A stretch of DNA of 64,000 nucleotides from Pandoraea anhela (GTDB lineage: Bacteria; Pseudomonadota; Gammaproteobacteria; Burkholderiales; Burkholderiaceae), in NCBI RefSeq assembly GCF_902459655.1, contig NZ_CABPSB010000005.1:186001-250000 (forward strand), given 5' to 3'. The position numbers and the translations under genes are program-made. A model generated the notes under the pieces. The model had not been told where the DNA came from. It did not search any database and saw nothing but the letters and a program-made list of their open reading frames with translations. Below, in pieces: positions 38,081 through 46,922 of the stretch (the first letter of the stretch is position 1; each line of letters opens with the position of its first letter).

Positions 38081-38561
38081 GGCCCCCACCTCGGTGCGGC
38101 GACGCAGACTTTTCAGGGTCCGCGCCGGCAAGTTGCCGACTGCCGAGGGGTGACTGGTGAACAAATTCGAGTGCGGACCGGCCTGCGCTGACGCGTCTCA
38201 CGATGGAGCGCATATCCCATCGCAAGCCAGCTCCCATCACTCAGGCGGGCGCGCCTCGCGGACGCGTAATCGCCAGATCGCCTGCCCGGGACACGCAGCA
38301 GGGAGATGAGGAACACCCCAGCGCACGAATGGATTTCGTGGGCACTGGCGGCGGATACGACAGGGCAGCCGATGCGTCACAACCGTCGCACGAAGCCTGC
38401 CCGAAAGAAAATGCGTGCTTACCCAACTCATGTCTCCGATGAATACCGCGCCGACTCGACCACCACCCCGGCGAATTCACGGGACACCCGGGGCCGACTC
38501 GTCACTTCACATCTGATATACAAGATTCAATATATCGAATTAAGTATTTTTTATGGTTCCA

Positions 38562-38590
38562 AAATTAGTCGATGGTTGAACCACTGTCAA
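38562..38590 (-). promoter_or_regulatory. Candidate sigma-70 promoter with a GntR-type site
   Basis: On the minus strand, TTGACA (38590-38585) and TAATTT (38567-38562) are 17 bases apart. The spacer contains the palindrome TGGTTCAACCA (38573-38583), which fits the TGGTNNNACCA operator of FCD-type GntR regulators. The transporter start is about 720 bases downstream. Confidence 0.5.
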
Positions 38591-38866
38591 CCCGAGAGCG
38601 CCCGCATATCGGACGTCGGCGCCGTGCGCAGGCGAGCCTCGGCCCGCCTGCTGGTGAGCGCTCGATAACTGGAAAACCGAGGTAAACCGTGCCGTTGCGG
38701 GGCATGACTGCCCGGGCCGGGAAGGAGACGGCACCCCGACGACGCGCGTCGTCGGATACCGGAGTCAGGGAAAACGATGAGGGTTTGGCGGGTTTTCGGG
38801 GGCCGATTTCATCCCCGGCGTGAAGCTCCCGCCAGCAATAGAAATCGGGGTCGGAGCGGGGAGCGG

Positions 38867-39739
38867 TTACACGTCGCCCGAGTGGTTGCGGATGAAGGTC
38901 AGATGCTCACGCAGCGACCGCTGTGCACTGCTGACGTCGTGCGAGGCCACGGCATTGAAGATGCGCCGGTGCTGATCGATCAGTTCGGCCAGATCCGCAC
39001 CGTGACCGACGATGGCGCGATAGTTGTCCACGACGGAGCCGCGCAGCAGTTCGAAGATCGCGTGCATCAAATGCACCAGCACGAGGTTGTGCGTTGCCTC
39101 TGCCAGCGCGAGGTGAAAGTGCGCGTCCAGTTCCGGCACGCGGGTGAGCAGGGACTGTCCGCGGGCGTCGCCCTCGCCGTCCAGCCCGTCGCGTCCGGCC
39201 GCAAAGGCGGCCTCCAGTGCTTCGAGCGCCTGTGCGAGCCGTGCGATGTCCTCCGGCGTGGCCCGCTCGGCCGCCAGTTCGACGGCCTTGGCTTCGAGCA
39301 CTTCGCGCATCTCCAGGACGTCGTCAACCGTCTTGCTGTGACGCGACATCAGTTGCGACAACGGCTCCGCGAGCAACGGCTGACTGGCGTTGGCGACCAG
39401 ATATCCGCCACCGGCCCGACCGACGATCAGCCCGCGCGACTCCAGACGCAGCAACGCCTCGCGCAACGACGGACGCGACACCCCCATCTGCTGCGCCAGA
39501 TCGCGCTCCGAGGGCAACGCCGACCCCGGCGCGAGCCGGCCTTCGACGACCATCGTCTCCAGTTGCTCGTAGACCATGTCGGACAAACGCAGGCGCGGCG
39601 GCGGCGTCACCGGCGCAAAACTCGCGACGGCCCCCGACGGCTCGCCGGCGGGTAGCGGGGACGAGGGTGAGGACGAGGGTGAGGACGAGGGTGAGGACGC
39701 GTGTGAAGACATAGGCGGAAACGACTCGTTGGACGGCAT
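38867..39739 (-). CDS. FCD-domain GntR family transcriptional regulator, probably of glcDEF
   Basis: Regulator of 290 aa. After a Ser/Pro-rich N-terminus, the winged-helix domain is at about residues 50-115 (LPSERDLAQQMGVSRPSLREALLRLE, HTH). The FCD effector domain follows with metal/ligand residues in DAHFHLALAEATHN and DQHRRIFNAVASHD. It resembles GlcC, LldR and PdhR, which respond to glycolate, lactate or pyruvate. It is divergent from glcDEF across 250 bases with several palindromes, so regulation of that operon is the likely job. Codons 9-25 (SSPSSSPSSSPSS) come from a 12-base tandem repeat (39658-39706); an ATG at 39712 is an alternative start. Confidence 0.9.
   Translation of the reverse strand: MPSNESFPPMSSHASSPSSSPSSSPSSPLPAGEPSGAVASFAPVTPPPRLRLSDMVYEQLETMVVEGRLAPGSALPSERDLAQQMGVSRPSLREALLRLESRGLIVGRAGGGYLVANASQPLLAEPLSQLMSRHSKTVDDVLEMREVLEAKAVELAAERATPEDIARLAQALEALEAAFAAGRDGLDGEGDARGQSLLTRVPELDAHFHLALAEATHNLVLVHLMHAIFELLRGSVVDNYRAIVGHGADLAELIDQHRRIFNAVASHDVSSAQRSLREHLTFIRNHSGDV
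39658..39706. repeat. 12-base tandem repeat inside the GntR gene
   Basis: About four copies of GAGGACGAGGGT (coding strand ACCCTCGTCCTC), degenerate at the right end. It encodes the Ser/Pro-rich N-terminal segment and changes in copy number would keep the frame. Confidence 0.85.
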
Positions 39740-39856
39740 AGTCGGCTTCGGTTCTCGACGAAAAAATCACAGACGCCACGATACAGGAAGCGGCTTCGCT
39801 TCGGGCCAACGCCCGGGCGCTCCCTCGACAAGCCTAGAGGATCTCTCTCAAACCAA

Positions 39857-39940
39857 GGGTTAACCCGGTAGTTGAAATCGGATCATTCCCTATACGATGA
39901 CGTCATCCGACAACTGGTAGACCAGTCTACCAGTAGACCA
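39857..39940. promoter_or_regulatory. Palindromes in the divergent glcC-like/glcD promoter region
   Basis: Three palindromes lie between the regulator and glcD: GGGTTAACCC (39857-39866), GATGACGTCATC (39896-39907) and CTGGTAGAC with GTCTACCAG around CA (39914-39933). The half-site TAGACCA recurs next to the last one (to 39940). A possible -35 (TTGAAA, 39872-39877) lies ahead of TACGAT. The largest palindrome is the best candidate operator. Confidence 0.65.
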
Positions 39941-39989
39941 AACGTCGTTAGCGTGATTACACGTCAACGATCGTCCGAGAGCAAGCCCG

Positions 39990-41609
39990 ATGACATCGAA
40001 TGTGTCGCCCCTGTCCTCCCCGCCGGCAGCGCCGCCGCATCCCGCGATGCCGCCCGATCCTTTGCACTCGGCACCCCCGGGTCAGGCGGGCAAAACGGTC
40101 GATTCTCCTGCGGCCGGACACGCGGACGAACCCGTGTTCGAAGCGCTGAGCGACGCCACCCGCACTGCCCGTCTTGCCGCGTTGCGTGCCGCCGTGCCCG
40201 ATGCGCAGTGGCTCACCGACCGCGAGCAGATCACGCCGTACGAGTGCGACGGCCTCGCCGCTTACCGCAAGTTGCCACTGGCCGTGGTGTTGCCTGCCGA
40301 CGAAGATCAGGTTTGCCGCATCCTGCGGGCGTGCCACGCGCACAACGTCCCCGTGGTGCCGCGCGGCGCAGGCACCGGGCTGTCGGGCGGCGCCATGCCG
40401 ATCACCGACGGCATCGTGCTCTCGCTGGCGAAGTTCAAACACATTCTCGAGGTCGACGCTTACGCCCGCACCGCCACCGTGCAGCCCGGCGTGCGCAACC
40501 TCGCCGTCTCCGAGGCAGCCGCGCCCTATGGGCTCTACTACGCGCCGGACCCGTCGTCGCAGATCGCCTGCACCATCGGCGGCAACGTCTCCGAAAACTC
40601 CGGCGGCGTGCACTGCCTGAAGTACGGCCTGACGGTGCACAACGTGCTTCGCGTGCGTGCCGTGACGATGGACGGCGAAATCGTCGAATTCGGTTCTCAC
40701 GCACTGGATACCCCCGGACTCGACCTGCTGTCGGTCTTCATCGGCAGCGAGGGAATGTTCTGCGTGGTGACGGAAGTCACCGTGAAGCTCGTACCGAAGC
40801 CACAGGTCCAGCAAGTCATCATGGCGAGCTTCGACGACGTGGAAGCCGGCGGCAATGCTGTCGCGGCGATCATTGCGGCAGGCATCATCCCGGCGGGTCT
40901 GGAGATGATGGACAAACCCGCCACGCAGGCCGTCGAGGAGTTCGTGCATGCGGGCTACGACCTCGACGCCGCCGCCATCCTGCTTTGCGAATCGGACGGC
41001 ACGCCGGAGGAAGTGGCCGAAGAGATCGCCCGCGTCTCGGCGGTGCTGCGCGCCTCGGGTGCGACCCGCATTCAGGTGTCGACATCCGAAGCGGAGCGTC
41101 TGCGTTTCTGGTCGGGGCGCAAGAACGCTTTTCCCGCTGCCGGGCGCATCTCGCCCGACTACTACTGCATGGACGGCACCATTCCGCGCCGGACCATCGG
41201 CACCTTGCTCAAGCGTATCGAAGCGATGGAAGCGCAATACGGCCTGCGCTGCATCAACGTCTTCCATGCGGGCGACGGCAACATGCACCCGCTGATTCTG
41301 TTCAACGGCAACGATCTGGACGAATGGCATCGCGCCGAAGCCTTCGGCAGCGACATTCTCGAAGCCTGCGTGGAACTGGGCGGTACGGTCACGGGCGAAC
41401 ACGGCGTCGGCATCGAGAAGATCAACTCGATGTGCGTTCAGTTTTCACCGCAGGAGCGCGATGCGTTCTTCGCCGTCAAACGCGCCTTCGATCCGGCCGG
41501 TTTGCTCAATGCCGACAAGGCCATCCCCACGCGAGCGCGCTGCGCCGAGTACGGCAAGATGCACGTGCGCGGTGGCCTGCTGCCGCATCCCGATTTGCCG
41601 AGGTTCTGA
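39990..41609 (+). CDS. glcD: Glycolate oxidase subunit GlcD (FAD-linked)
   Basis: FAD-binding subunit of 539 aa of glycolate oxidase, which oxidises glycolate to glyoxylate. The PCMH-type FAD domain shows PRGAGTGLSGGAMP, PDPSSQIACTIGGNVSENSGG and GLTVHNVL; the C-terminal oxidase domain has HAGDGNMHPLILF and TGEHGVGIEK. The first 40 or so residues (Pro/Ala-rich) are an extension compared with E. coli GlcD (499 aa); an ATG at 40047 would remove part of it. The stop overlaps the glcE start (TGATG). The pathway feeds glyoxylate metabolism, where GhrB-type reductases act in the opposite direction. Confidence 0.95.
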   Translation: MTSNVSPLSSPPAAPPHPAMPPDPLHSAPPGQAGKTVDSPAAGHADEPVFEALSDATRTARLAALRAAVPDAQWLTDREQITPYECDGLAAYRKLPLAVVLPADEDQVCRILRACHAHNVPVVPRGAGTGLSGGAMPITDGIVLSLAKFKHILEVDAYARTATVQPGVRNLAVSEAAAPYGLYYAPDPSSQIACTIGGNVSENSGGVHCLKYGLTVHNVLRVRAVTMDGEIVEFGSHALDTPGLDLLSVFIGSEGMFCVVTEVTVKLVPKPQVQQVIMASFDDVEAGGNAVAAIIAAGIIPAGLEMMDKPATQAVEEFVHAGYDLDAAAILLCESDGTPEEVAEEIARVSAVLRASGATRIQVSTSEAERLRFWSGRKNAFPAAGRISPDYYCMDGTIPRRTIGTLLKRIEAMEAQYGLRCINVFHAGDGNMHPLILFNGNDLDEWHRAEAFGSDILEACVELGGTVTGEHGVGIEKINSMCVQFSPQERDAFFAVKRAFDPAGLLNADKAIPTRARCAEYGKMHVRGGLLPHPDLPRF

Positions 41610-42826
41610 TGTTGCAAGCCCGATACGCTTCACCCGCGCCATCCGCTGCGTCGGGCACGTCGCCCGACATTACCTGCGCCCCCGACGCGCCCACTTCCGC
41701 TTCGCGCCTCGACACCGAGGCGAACGCCGCCGACCGGGCGCTCGCGCAAATCCGCGAGCGCGTGCTGGCCGCCACCGCCAGCGGTGTCCCGCTCGACATT
41801 CAGGGCGGCAACACCAAGCGCTGGTACGGTGAGACGCCCGTGGGCGAGCCGCTCTACATGCGCGCATATCGTGGCATCGTGTCCTACGACCCGGCCGAAC
41901 TCGTGATCACTGCCCGCGCGGGCACCCCGCTTGCCGACATCGAAGCGGCGCTCGCCGACTGCGGCCAGATCCTGCCGTTCGAGCCGCCGCACTTCGGTCC
42001 CGGCGCCACGCTCGGCGGTTGCATTGCCGCCGGACTCGCCGGCCCTCGCCGTCCGTACGCGGGCGCGCCGCGCGACTTCGTGCTCGGTGCTGTCGTCATG
42101 AACGGCCAGGCAGACGTCCTGCATTTCGGTGGGCAAGTGATGAAAAACGTGGCGGGTTACGACGTCTCCCGCGTACTCGCCGGCGCCCTCGGCACACTCG
42201 GTGTGCTACTCGAACTCTCGATCAAGGTGCTGCCCCGCCCGGTTGCCGAAGCCACGCTGCGCTTCGAGCTGCCGCAGGCGCAAGCCATCGAGCAGATCAA
42301 TCGCTGGGGCGCTCAGCCGCTACCGCTGACGGGATCGGCGTGGCACGACGGCGTGCTGAGCGTGCGGCTCGGCGGGGCCGCAGCGGCCGTCGAGGCCGCC
42401 CGCGCGAGCATGGGCGGTCGTCATGTCGACGCCATCGAGGCCCATGACTTCTGGGCGTCGCTGCGCGAGCAGACGCACCCGTGCTTCGCCAAGTCGCCGG
42501 TACTGGGCGATGGGCAGCCGCTATGGCGTCTGTCGGTGCCGCCGACGACACCGCCGCTGCCCCATGGCGACGACCATCTGATCGAATGGGGCGGCGCGCA
42601 GCGATGGTGGATGACGCAGCGCCCGGCCGCTGAAATCCGCGCAATTGCCGCAGCAGTCGGCGGGCATGCTACGCTGTTTCGCCATGGCCGTAAGGCGCCC
42701 GGCGTGTCGGCCGATGCGGATCGCGTGTTTAGCCCGCAACCGGCCGCACTCCGCGCAATCGGCGAGCGTCTGCAACAAGCATTCGATCCGAGCCGCATCT
42801 TCAATCGTCATCGGTTGTACCGGTAA
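41609..42826 (+). CDS. glcE: Glycolate oxidase subunit GlcE
   Basis: Second FAD-domain subunit, 405 aa. The FAD segment includes LDIQGGNTKRWYG, FGPGATLGGCIAAGLAGPRRPYAG and GGQVMKNVAGYDVSRVLAG, all typical of GlcE. The start is the ATG at 41609, sharing one base with the glcD stop (TGATG). A Ser/Pro/Ala-rich N-terminus of about 35 residues precedes the conserved part. It cannot act alone; GlcD, GlcE and GlcF form the active enzyme. A 984-codon frame runs upstream through glcD but is only a shadow. Confidence 0.94.
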   Translation: MLQARYASPAPSAASGTSPDITCAPDAPTSASRLDTEANAADRALAQIRERVLAATASGVPLDIQGGNTKRWYGETPVGEPLYMRAYRGIVSYDPAELVITARAGTPLADIEAALADCGQILPFEPPHFGPGATLGGCIAAGLAGPRRPYAGAPRDFVLGAVVMNGQADVLHFGGQVMKNVAGYDVSRVLAGALGTLGVLLELSIKVLPRPVAEATLRFELPQAQAIEQINRWGAQPLPLTGSAWHDGVLSVRLGGAAAAVEAARASMGGRHVDAIEAHDFWASLREQTHPCFAKSPVLGDGQPLWRLSVPPTTPPLPHGDDHLIEWGGAQRWWMTQRPAAEIRAIAAAVGGHATLFRHGRKAPGVSADADRVFSPQPAALRAIGERLQQAFDPSRIFNRHRLYR

Positions 42827-42844
42827 ATCGCCAGATATAAAACG

Positions 42845-44095
42845 ATGCAAACGAACCTCGCAGAATTCCTCCGTCAGACACCGGACGGTGACGAAGCCGA
42901 AGCCATTCTCCGCAAATGCGTCCATTGCGGATTCTGTACCGCGACCTGCCCCACCTATCAGTTGCTGGGCGACGAACTCGACGGCCCGCGCGGGCGCATC
43001 TATCTCATCAAGCAGATGGTCGAGGGCCAGAACGTGACGCGCGAGACCCAGCGCCATCTGGACCGCTGTCTGACCTGCCGCAGTTGCGAATCGACGTGCC
43101 CCTCGGGCGTGCAATACGGGCGGCTGGCCGACATCGGCCGCCGTCACGTCGACGCCAAGGTCGGCCGCCCTGCCGGGGAACGCGCCGTGCGCTGGACGCT
43201 CGCGCGCGTGCTGCCCAACCGCACGCTGTTCACGCCCGCATTGCGTCTCGGCCAACAATTCCGTGGGCTACTGCCGCGCACGCTTCGCGAGAAGGTACCG
43301 CATCGCCAACGCTCGGGAAGCTGGCCGCACACGAAACATACGCGCCGCATGCTGATGCTCGAAGGTTGCGTACAGCCGGCCATGCTGCCCAATGTCAACA
43401 AGGCGACCGCGCGCGTGCTCGACGCCCTCGGCATCGAGATGATCCGTCCCTCCTCGGCCGGATGCTGCGGCGCCATTCGTCTGCATCTGAACTATCACGA
43501 CGACGGGCTCGACGACATCCGTCGCAATATCGACGCCTGGTGGCCCGAGATCGAAGCGGGCGCCGAGGCCGTCGTGATCAACGCGTCCGGTTGCGGGGCG
43601 ACGGTCAAGGAATACGGGCATTTGTTGCGCCACGATCCGCAATATGCGGGCAAGGCACAACGCGTCTCCGAACTCGCGAAGGATCTGTCGGAAGTCCTGC
43701 TCGACAACCTCGACGCCCTGCAAAAGCGCGTCCCCAACCGCAAGACCGGCAAGATCGCCTATCACCCGCCGTGCACCTTGCAGCACGGCCAGCAGTTGAA
43801 GGGCGTGGTGGAGAAAGTGCTGGCGGGCGTGGGTGTGAACGTCATGCTGCCGCAGGACAGTCACATCTGCTGCGGTTCGGCAGGCACGTACTCCGTCACC
43901 CAGCCGGACCTGTCCCATCAGCTTCGCGATGCGAAGTGGAAGTCGCTCGACGCGCTCGACCCTGAACTCGTCGTGTCGGCCAACGTCGGTTGCATCTGCC
44001 ATCTGCAAGCGACGGCCAAGGGCGAGCACGCCCACGATCACGCGCCGGTGCAGCACTGGGTCGAGCTGCTCGACCGGATGATCGCGTCGGCCTGA
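42845..44095 (+). CDS. glcF: Glycolate oxidase iron-sulfur subunit GlcF
   Basis: Iron-sulfur subunit of 416 aa with two [4Fe-4S] ferredoxin motifs near the N-terminus (CVHCGFCTATCPTYQLLG and CLTCRSCESTCPSG) and two CCG cysteine-rich domains (SAGCCGAIRLHLNYHDDG, HICCGSAGTYSVTQP). It carries electrons from the flavin subunits to the membrane quinone pool. The ATG at 42845 lies 18 bases after glcE. The stop is followed by a large palindrome (44163-44195). Confidence 0.95.
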   Translation: MQTNLAEFLRQTPDGDEAEAILRKCVHCGFCTATCPTYQLLGDELDGPRGRIYLIKQMVEGQNVTRETQRHLDRCLTCRSCESTCPSGVQYGRLADIGRRHVDAKVGRPAGERAVRWTLARVLPNRTLFTPALRLGQQFRGLLPRTLREKVPHRQRSGSWPHTKHTRRMLMLEGCVQPAMLPNVNKATARVLDALGIEMIRPSSAGCCGAIRLHLNYHDDGLDDIRRNIDAWWPEIEAGAEAVVINASGCGATVKEYGHLLRHDPQYAGKAQRVSELAKDLSEVLLDNLDALQKRVPNRKTGKIAYHPPCTLQHGQQLKGVVEKVLAGVGVNVMLPQDSHICCGSAGTYSVTQPDLSHQLRDAKWKSLDALDPELVVSANVGCICHLQATAKGEHAHDHAPVQHWVELLDRMIASA

Positions 44096-44162
44096 GCGAT
44101 CGGCTTCACCGTCTGCCTCACGCCCCGCGCTACGCCACCTGCCTTCCATTGCCCCCTTCCAC

Positions 44163-44195
44163 GATTGATTGTCCCGACTAACGGGACAATCAATC
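44163..44195. promoter_or_regulatory. Perfect 14-base-arm palindrome ahead of doxX, likely LysR site
   Basis: GATTGATTGTCCCG (44163-44176) pairs exactly with CGGGACAATCAATC (44182-44195) around ACTAA. The core TTGTCCC-N7-GGGACAA contains a T-N11-A arrangement as in LysR operators, and a -10-like TAGAAT lies 40 bases downstream. It could also act as a hairpin after glcF, but there is no T-run. Confidence 0.6.
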
Positions 44196-44334
44196 CCTTC
44201 CACCCCCGTTTATCTGCACGATCTCGCTCCCTAGAATCGGGGCTGAGTCAGTCGTCCAAGTGCTCGATGTGCTCGACACGTTGCGACTGCGCCGACCCTT
44301 CGCCCGTTTTCCGATTCCCTCACCGGAGCCCGTC

Positions 44335-44739
44335 ATGATCGATACCAAAACCGCCCCTTACGCTGCGCTGCTGCTGCGTGTCTCGTTAGGCATCCTGTTC
44401 CTCGCTCACCTGTCGCTCAAGGTGTTCGTCTTCACCATTCCCGGCTTCGTGGGCTTTATGTCCTCGCTTGGTCTGCCGCCAGCGCTCGCCTATGTCACGA
44501 TGGCGCTGGAACTGGTCGGTGGCCTGATGCTGATCACCGGGTTTTACGCCCGCTGGGCCGCCCTGCCGCTTGCTGCGTTGATGCTCGGCACCATCGTCTC
44601 GGTGCATGGCCAAAATGGCTGGCTGTTCACCAACAAGGGCGGCGGCTGGGAATTCCCGGCGTTCTGGCTCGTGGGCCTGCTCAGCGTTGCACTGCTCGGC
44701 GACGGCGCCTTTGCGATGCGTCGCGCTCGTGTCGAGTGA
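44335..44739 (+). CDS. DoxX family membrane protein
   Basis: Four-segment membrane protein of 134 aa. Hydrophobic segments are AALLLRVSLGILFLAHLSL, ALAYVTMALELVGGLMLIT, WAALPLAALMLGTIVSV and AFWLVGLLSVALLGDGAFA, with the family residues GFYARWAA between the second and third. DoxX proteins are linked with quinone and oxidative-stress responses in proteobacteria. The ATG at 44335 has a GGAG ribosome-binding site; the frame starts 25 codons earlier. It is followed by a LigB dioxygenase and a LysR regulator on the same strand. Confidence 0.85.
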   Translation: MIDTKTAPYAALLLRVSLGILFLAHLSLKVFVFTIPGFVGFMSSLGLPPALAYVTMALELVGGLMLITGFYARWAALPLAALMLGTIVSVHGQNGWLFTNKGGGWEFPAFWLVGLLSVALLGDGAFAMRRARVE

Positions 44740-44905
44740 TCTGCCTCGCCGCCCGCGACACCATCGGCCCCGTCACCGTAGTGCCCTGCGGTAACTGGAC
44801 GGAAGGGGTGTCCGGGATGTCCGGGGCGTCGTCGATCACGTCGACGGTCGTTTCACGATATCCCGTCGTGATGTTGATTCGTGTTTTTTCGCAGGAGTGA
44901 ATGCC

Positions 44906-45724
44906 ATGTCTGCCCTTCCGACCCTCTTCGTCTCCCACGGCTCGCCGCTGCTTGCGGTCGATCCGGGCCGCACCGGCCCCTTGCTGACGGCGCTGGGGCG
45001 TGCGGTGCCGCGTCCCAAGGAGATCCTCGTGATTTCCCCGCATTGGTCGACGCCGACGCCGCGCGTGGGCAGCCTCGCGCAGCAGCGCACCATTCACGAT
45101 TTCGGCGGTTTCCCGCGCGAACTCTATACGCTGACGTACCCCGCGCCGGGCGCCCCCGCGCTGGCCGAGCGCACCGTGCAGCGCCTGCGCGACGCCGGAC
45201 TGCCCGCCGTCACCGACGATCAGTGGGGACTCGATCACGGCGCGTGGGTGCCGCTGCGCTATCTGTATCCGGACGCCGATATCCCGGTCACTCAGTTGTC
45301 GCTCCAGCGGCATATGCGCCCCGATTACCAGTACCGGCTCGGGCAAATGCTTGCGCCGCTCGCCAGCGAGGGCGTGCTGATCGTGGCGTCGGGCAGCTTC
45401 ACGCACAATCTGCACGAAGTGTTTCGCGCGCCGTCGGAAGACCGCGCCGAAGCGCCTTATCTGGCCGAGTTCGTCGCCTGGTTCACGGCGCATCTGGCAA
45501 CGATGGACCTCGACGCCCTGTTCGACTACCGCGCCCGTGCACCACATGCCGAGCGCGCGCATCCGAGCGACGAGCATCTGCTGCCGATCTACGTCGCAAT
45601 GGGCGCCGCCGACAACGCGCTCAGCCAGACGCATTTCGACACCGGCTCGACTTACGGTGCGCTGCGTATGGACGCCTTCGCGTTCGGCAGCGCAGCACCG
45701 TCGCTCGCCGATGTCGCGCCGTGA
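44906..45724 (+). CDS. Class III extradiol dioxygenase (LigB/YgiD family)
   Basis: Dioxygenase of 272 aa, family of E. coli YgiD (4,5-DOPA extradiol dioxygenase). Metal-binding His residues are in FVSHGSPLLAV, ISPHWSTPTP and LDHGAWVPLRYL, and a late His in SGSFTHNLHEVF completes the iron or zinc site. A ring-cleaving role on catechol-type substrates is likely; the substrate is unknown. The ATG at 44906 has GGAG 8 bases upstream; a GTG three codons earlier is the alternative. Probably co-transcribed with doxX and the LysR gene. Confidence 0.88.
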   Translation: MSALPTLFVSHGSPLLAVDPGRTGPLLTALGRAVPRPKEILVISPHWSTPTPRVGSLAQQRTIHDFGGFPRELYTLTYPAPGAPALAERTVQRLRDAGLPAVTDDQWGLDHGAWVPLRYLYPDADIPVTQLSLQRHMRPDYQYRLGQMLAPLASEGVLIVASGSFTHNLHEVFRAPSEDRAEAPYLAEFVAWFTAHLATMDLDALFDYRARAPHAERAHPSDEHLLPIYVAMGAADNALSQTHFDTGSTYGALRMDAFAFGSAAPSLADVAP

Positions 45725-45871
45725 TCTCAGATGACTGGCGGAGGTGACGCGCCGGCAGCGTTCGCTCACGCGAGCGCGCTGGCACAATAGGGGCATCGGT
45801 GTCGGCAACGACCACGTGCCGCGCGCCGCCCCTTCATCTCACCACAGGATTCTGAGGAGCATTGCCCCGGC

Positions 45872-46819
45872 ATGAATAAACTTCGCGAGATCGAGTGCTT
45901 CATCGCCGTGGTCGAATCGGGCAGCTTCGTCAAAGCCGCCGAGTCGTTGGGCATCTCGAAGACGGCCGTCTCGCGGTATGTTGCCGACCTCGAAGCGCGT
46001 CTGGGAACGCGACTGCTTCAGCGCACCACACGTCGTCTATCGCTCACCGAACCAGGCCAGCGTTACGTGGAGCGCTGCCGCCAGATCCTCGCGGAGCTCG
46101 ACGAAGCCGACGCGATGGCGGGCGAGCAGGACGGCGAGCCCGCCGGACCGCTGCGAATCAACGCGCCGCATACCTTCGGCGTGCTGCATCTGGCGCCGCT
46201 CTGGCCGACGTTTCTCGCCCAGTTTCCGCATGTCAGCCTCGACATCACCCTGAGCGACCGGCTCGTCGACATCGTCGATGAAGGTTACGACCTGGCCATT
46301 CGCATCTCGCGGCTGCCCGATTCGTCGCTCGTGCACCGGCGGTTGGCGGTGACCCGTCTGGTCCTGTGCGCGTCTCCCGGTTATCTGGCGCAGCACGGCA
46401 CGCCCAGGCATCCCAGCGAACTCACGCGCCACGAGACCGTCGGTTACAGCTATTTCCTGCATCGCCGCGAATGGCATTTCGATGGCCCGGACGGCCCCGT
46501 TTCCGTTCAGACGCATGCCCGGTTGATCGCCGACAACGGCGACACCTGCGTGGCCGCCGCCATGGCGGGCAGCGGAATCATCCTGCAACCGGCATTTCTC
46601 GTGCAGGACGCCCTGCGCGACGGTCGTCTCGTCGAATTCCTGTCCGAGTACACGCAGGGCGAGCGCGGCATCTACGTCGTCTATCCATCCCGCAAGTACC
46701 TGAGCGCCAAGGTTCGCGCGATGATCGACTTCCTCGTCGAGGCCTTCGCCATGCCGGGCTGGCTGGCGCCGAACCGCCCCGACCGAAATCTGCCTGCATC
46801 CGCGGCGAAAGCCCCATGA
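45872..46819 (+). CDS. LysR family transcriptional regulator
   Basis: Regulator of 315 aa. The N-terminal HTH is LREIECFIAVVESGSFVKAAE and KTAVSRYVADLEARLGTRLLQ, followed by the periplasmic-binding-like effector domain (LRINAPHTFGVLHLAPL). It belongs to the group typically controlling DoxX and quinone-related genes. Unusually it lies downstream of its presumed targets rather than divergent from them. The palindrome at 44163-44195 is a candidate binding site. Confidence 0.88.
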   Translation: MNKLREIECFIAVVESGSFVKAAESLGISKTAVSRYVADLEARLGTRLLQRTTRRLSLTEPGQRYVERCRQILAELDEADAMAGEQDGEPAGPLRINAPHTFGVLHLAPLWPTFLAQFPHVSLDITLSDRLVDIVDEGYDLAIRISRLPDSSLVHRRLAVTRLVLCASPGYLAQHGTPRHPSELTRHETVGYSYFLHRREWHFDGPDGPVSVQTHARLIADNGDTCVAAAMAGSGIILQPAFLVQDALRDGRLVEFLSEYTQGERGIYVVYPSRKYLSAKVRAMIDFLVEAFAMPGWLAPNRPDRNLPASAAKAP

Positions 46820-46922
46820 ATCGCCTGCAAACGGTCGACAAAACACCGTAACGCCACGGTTATTTATTGGCGACGGCAATTGTCACTTATACTGTTGGGC
46901 CTGTCGTTCCATTCCTACTATT

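Larger units (their letters stand above)
37846..38866 (-). other. Long non-coding region upstream of the oxlT-like gene
   Basis: About 1 kb with no credible protein-coding gene. It holds, reading on the minus strand toward the transporter: a candidate sigma-70 promoter (38562-38590) with a GntR-like site in its spacer, a run of AT-rich sequence (about 38505-38570), three adjacent hairpins (38012-38080) and a 24-codon ORF (37911-37985). The left part could be a long untranslated leader. I see nothing else between about 38600 and the GntR stop. Confidence 0.6.

Noticed and set aside
38306-38668. 120-codon frame in the oxlT upstream region
   Set aside because: No ribosome-binding site, no recognisable domain, and it runs across the AT-rich candidate promoter.
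39872-42826. 984-codon frame running through glcD into glcE
   Set aside because: Only the part from 41609 is GlcE. The upstream part overlaps glcD in another frame and has no family similarity; it is not a fusion.
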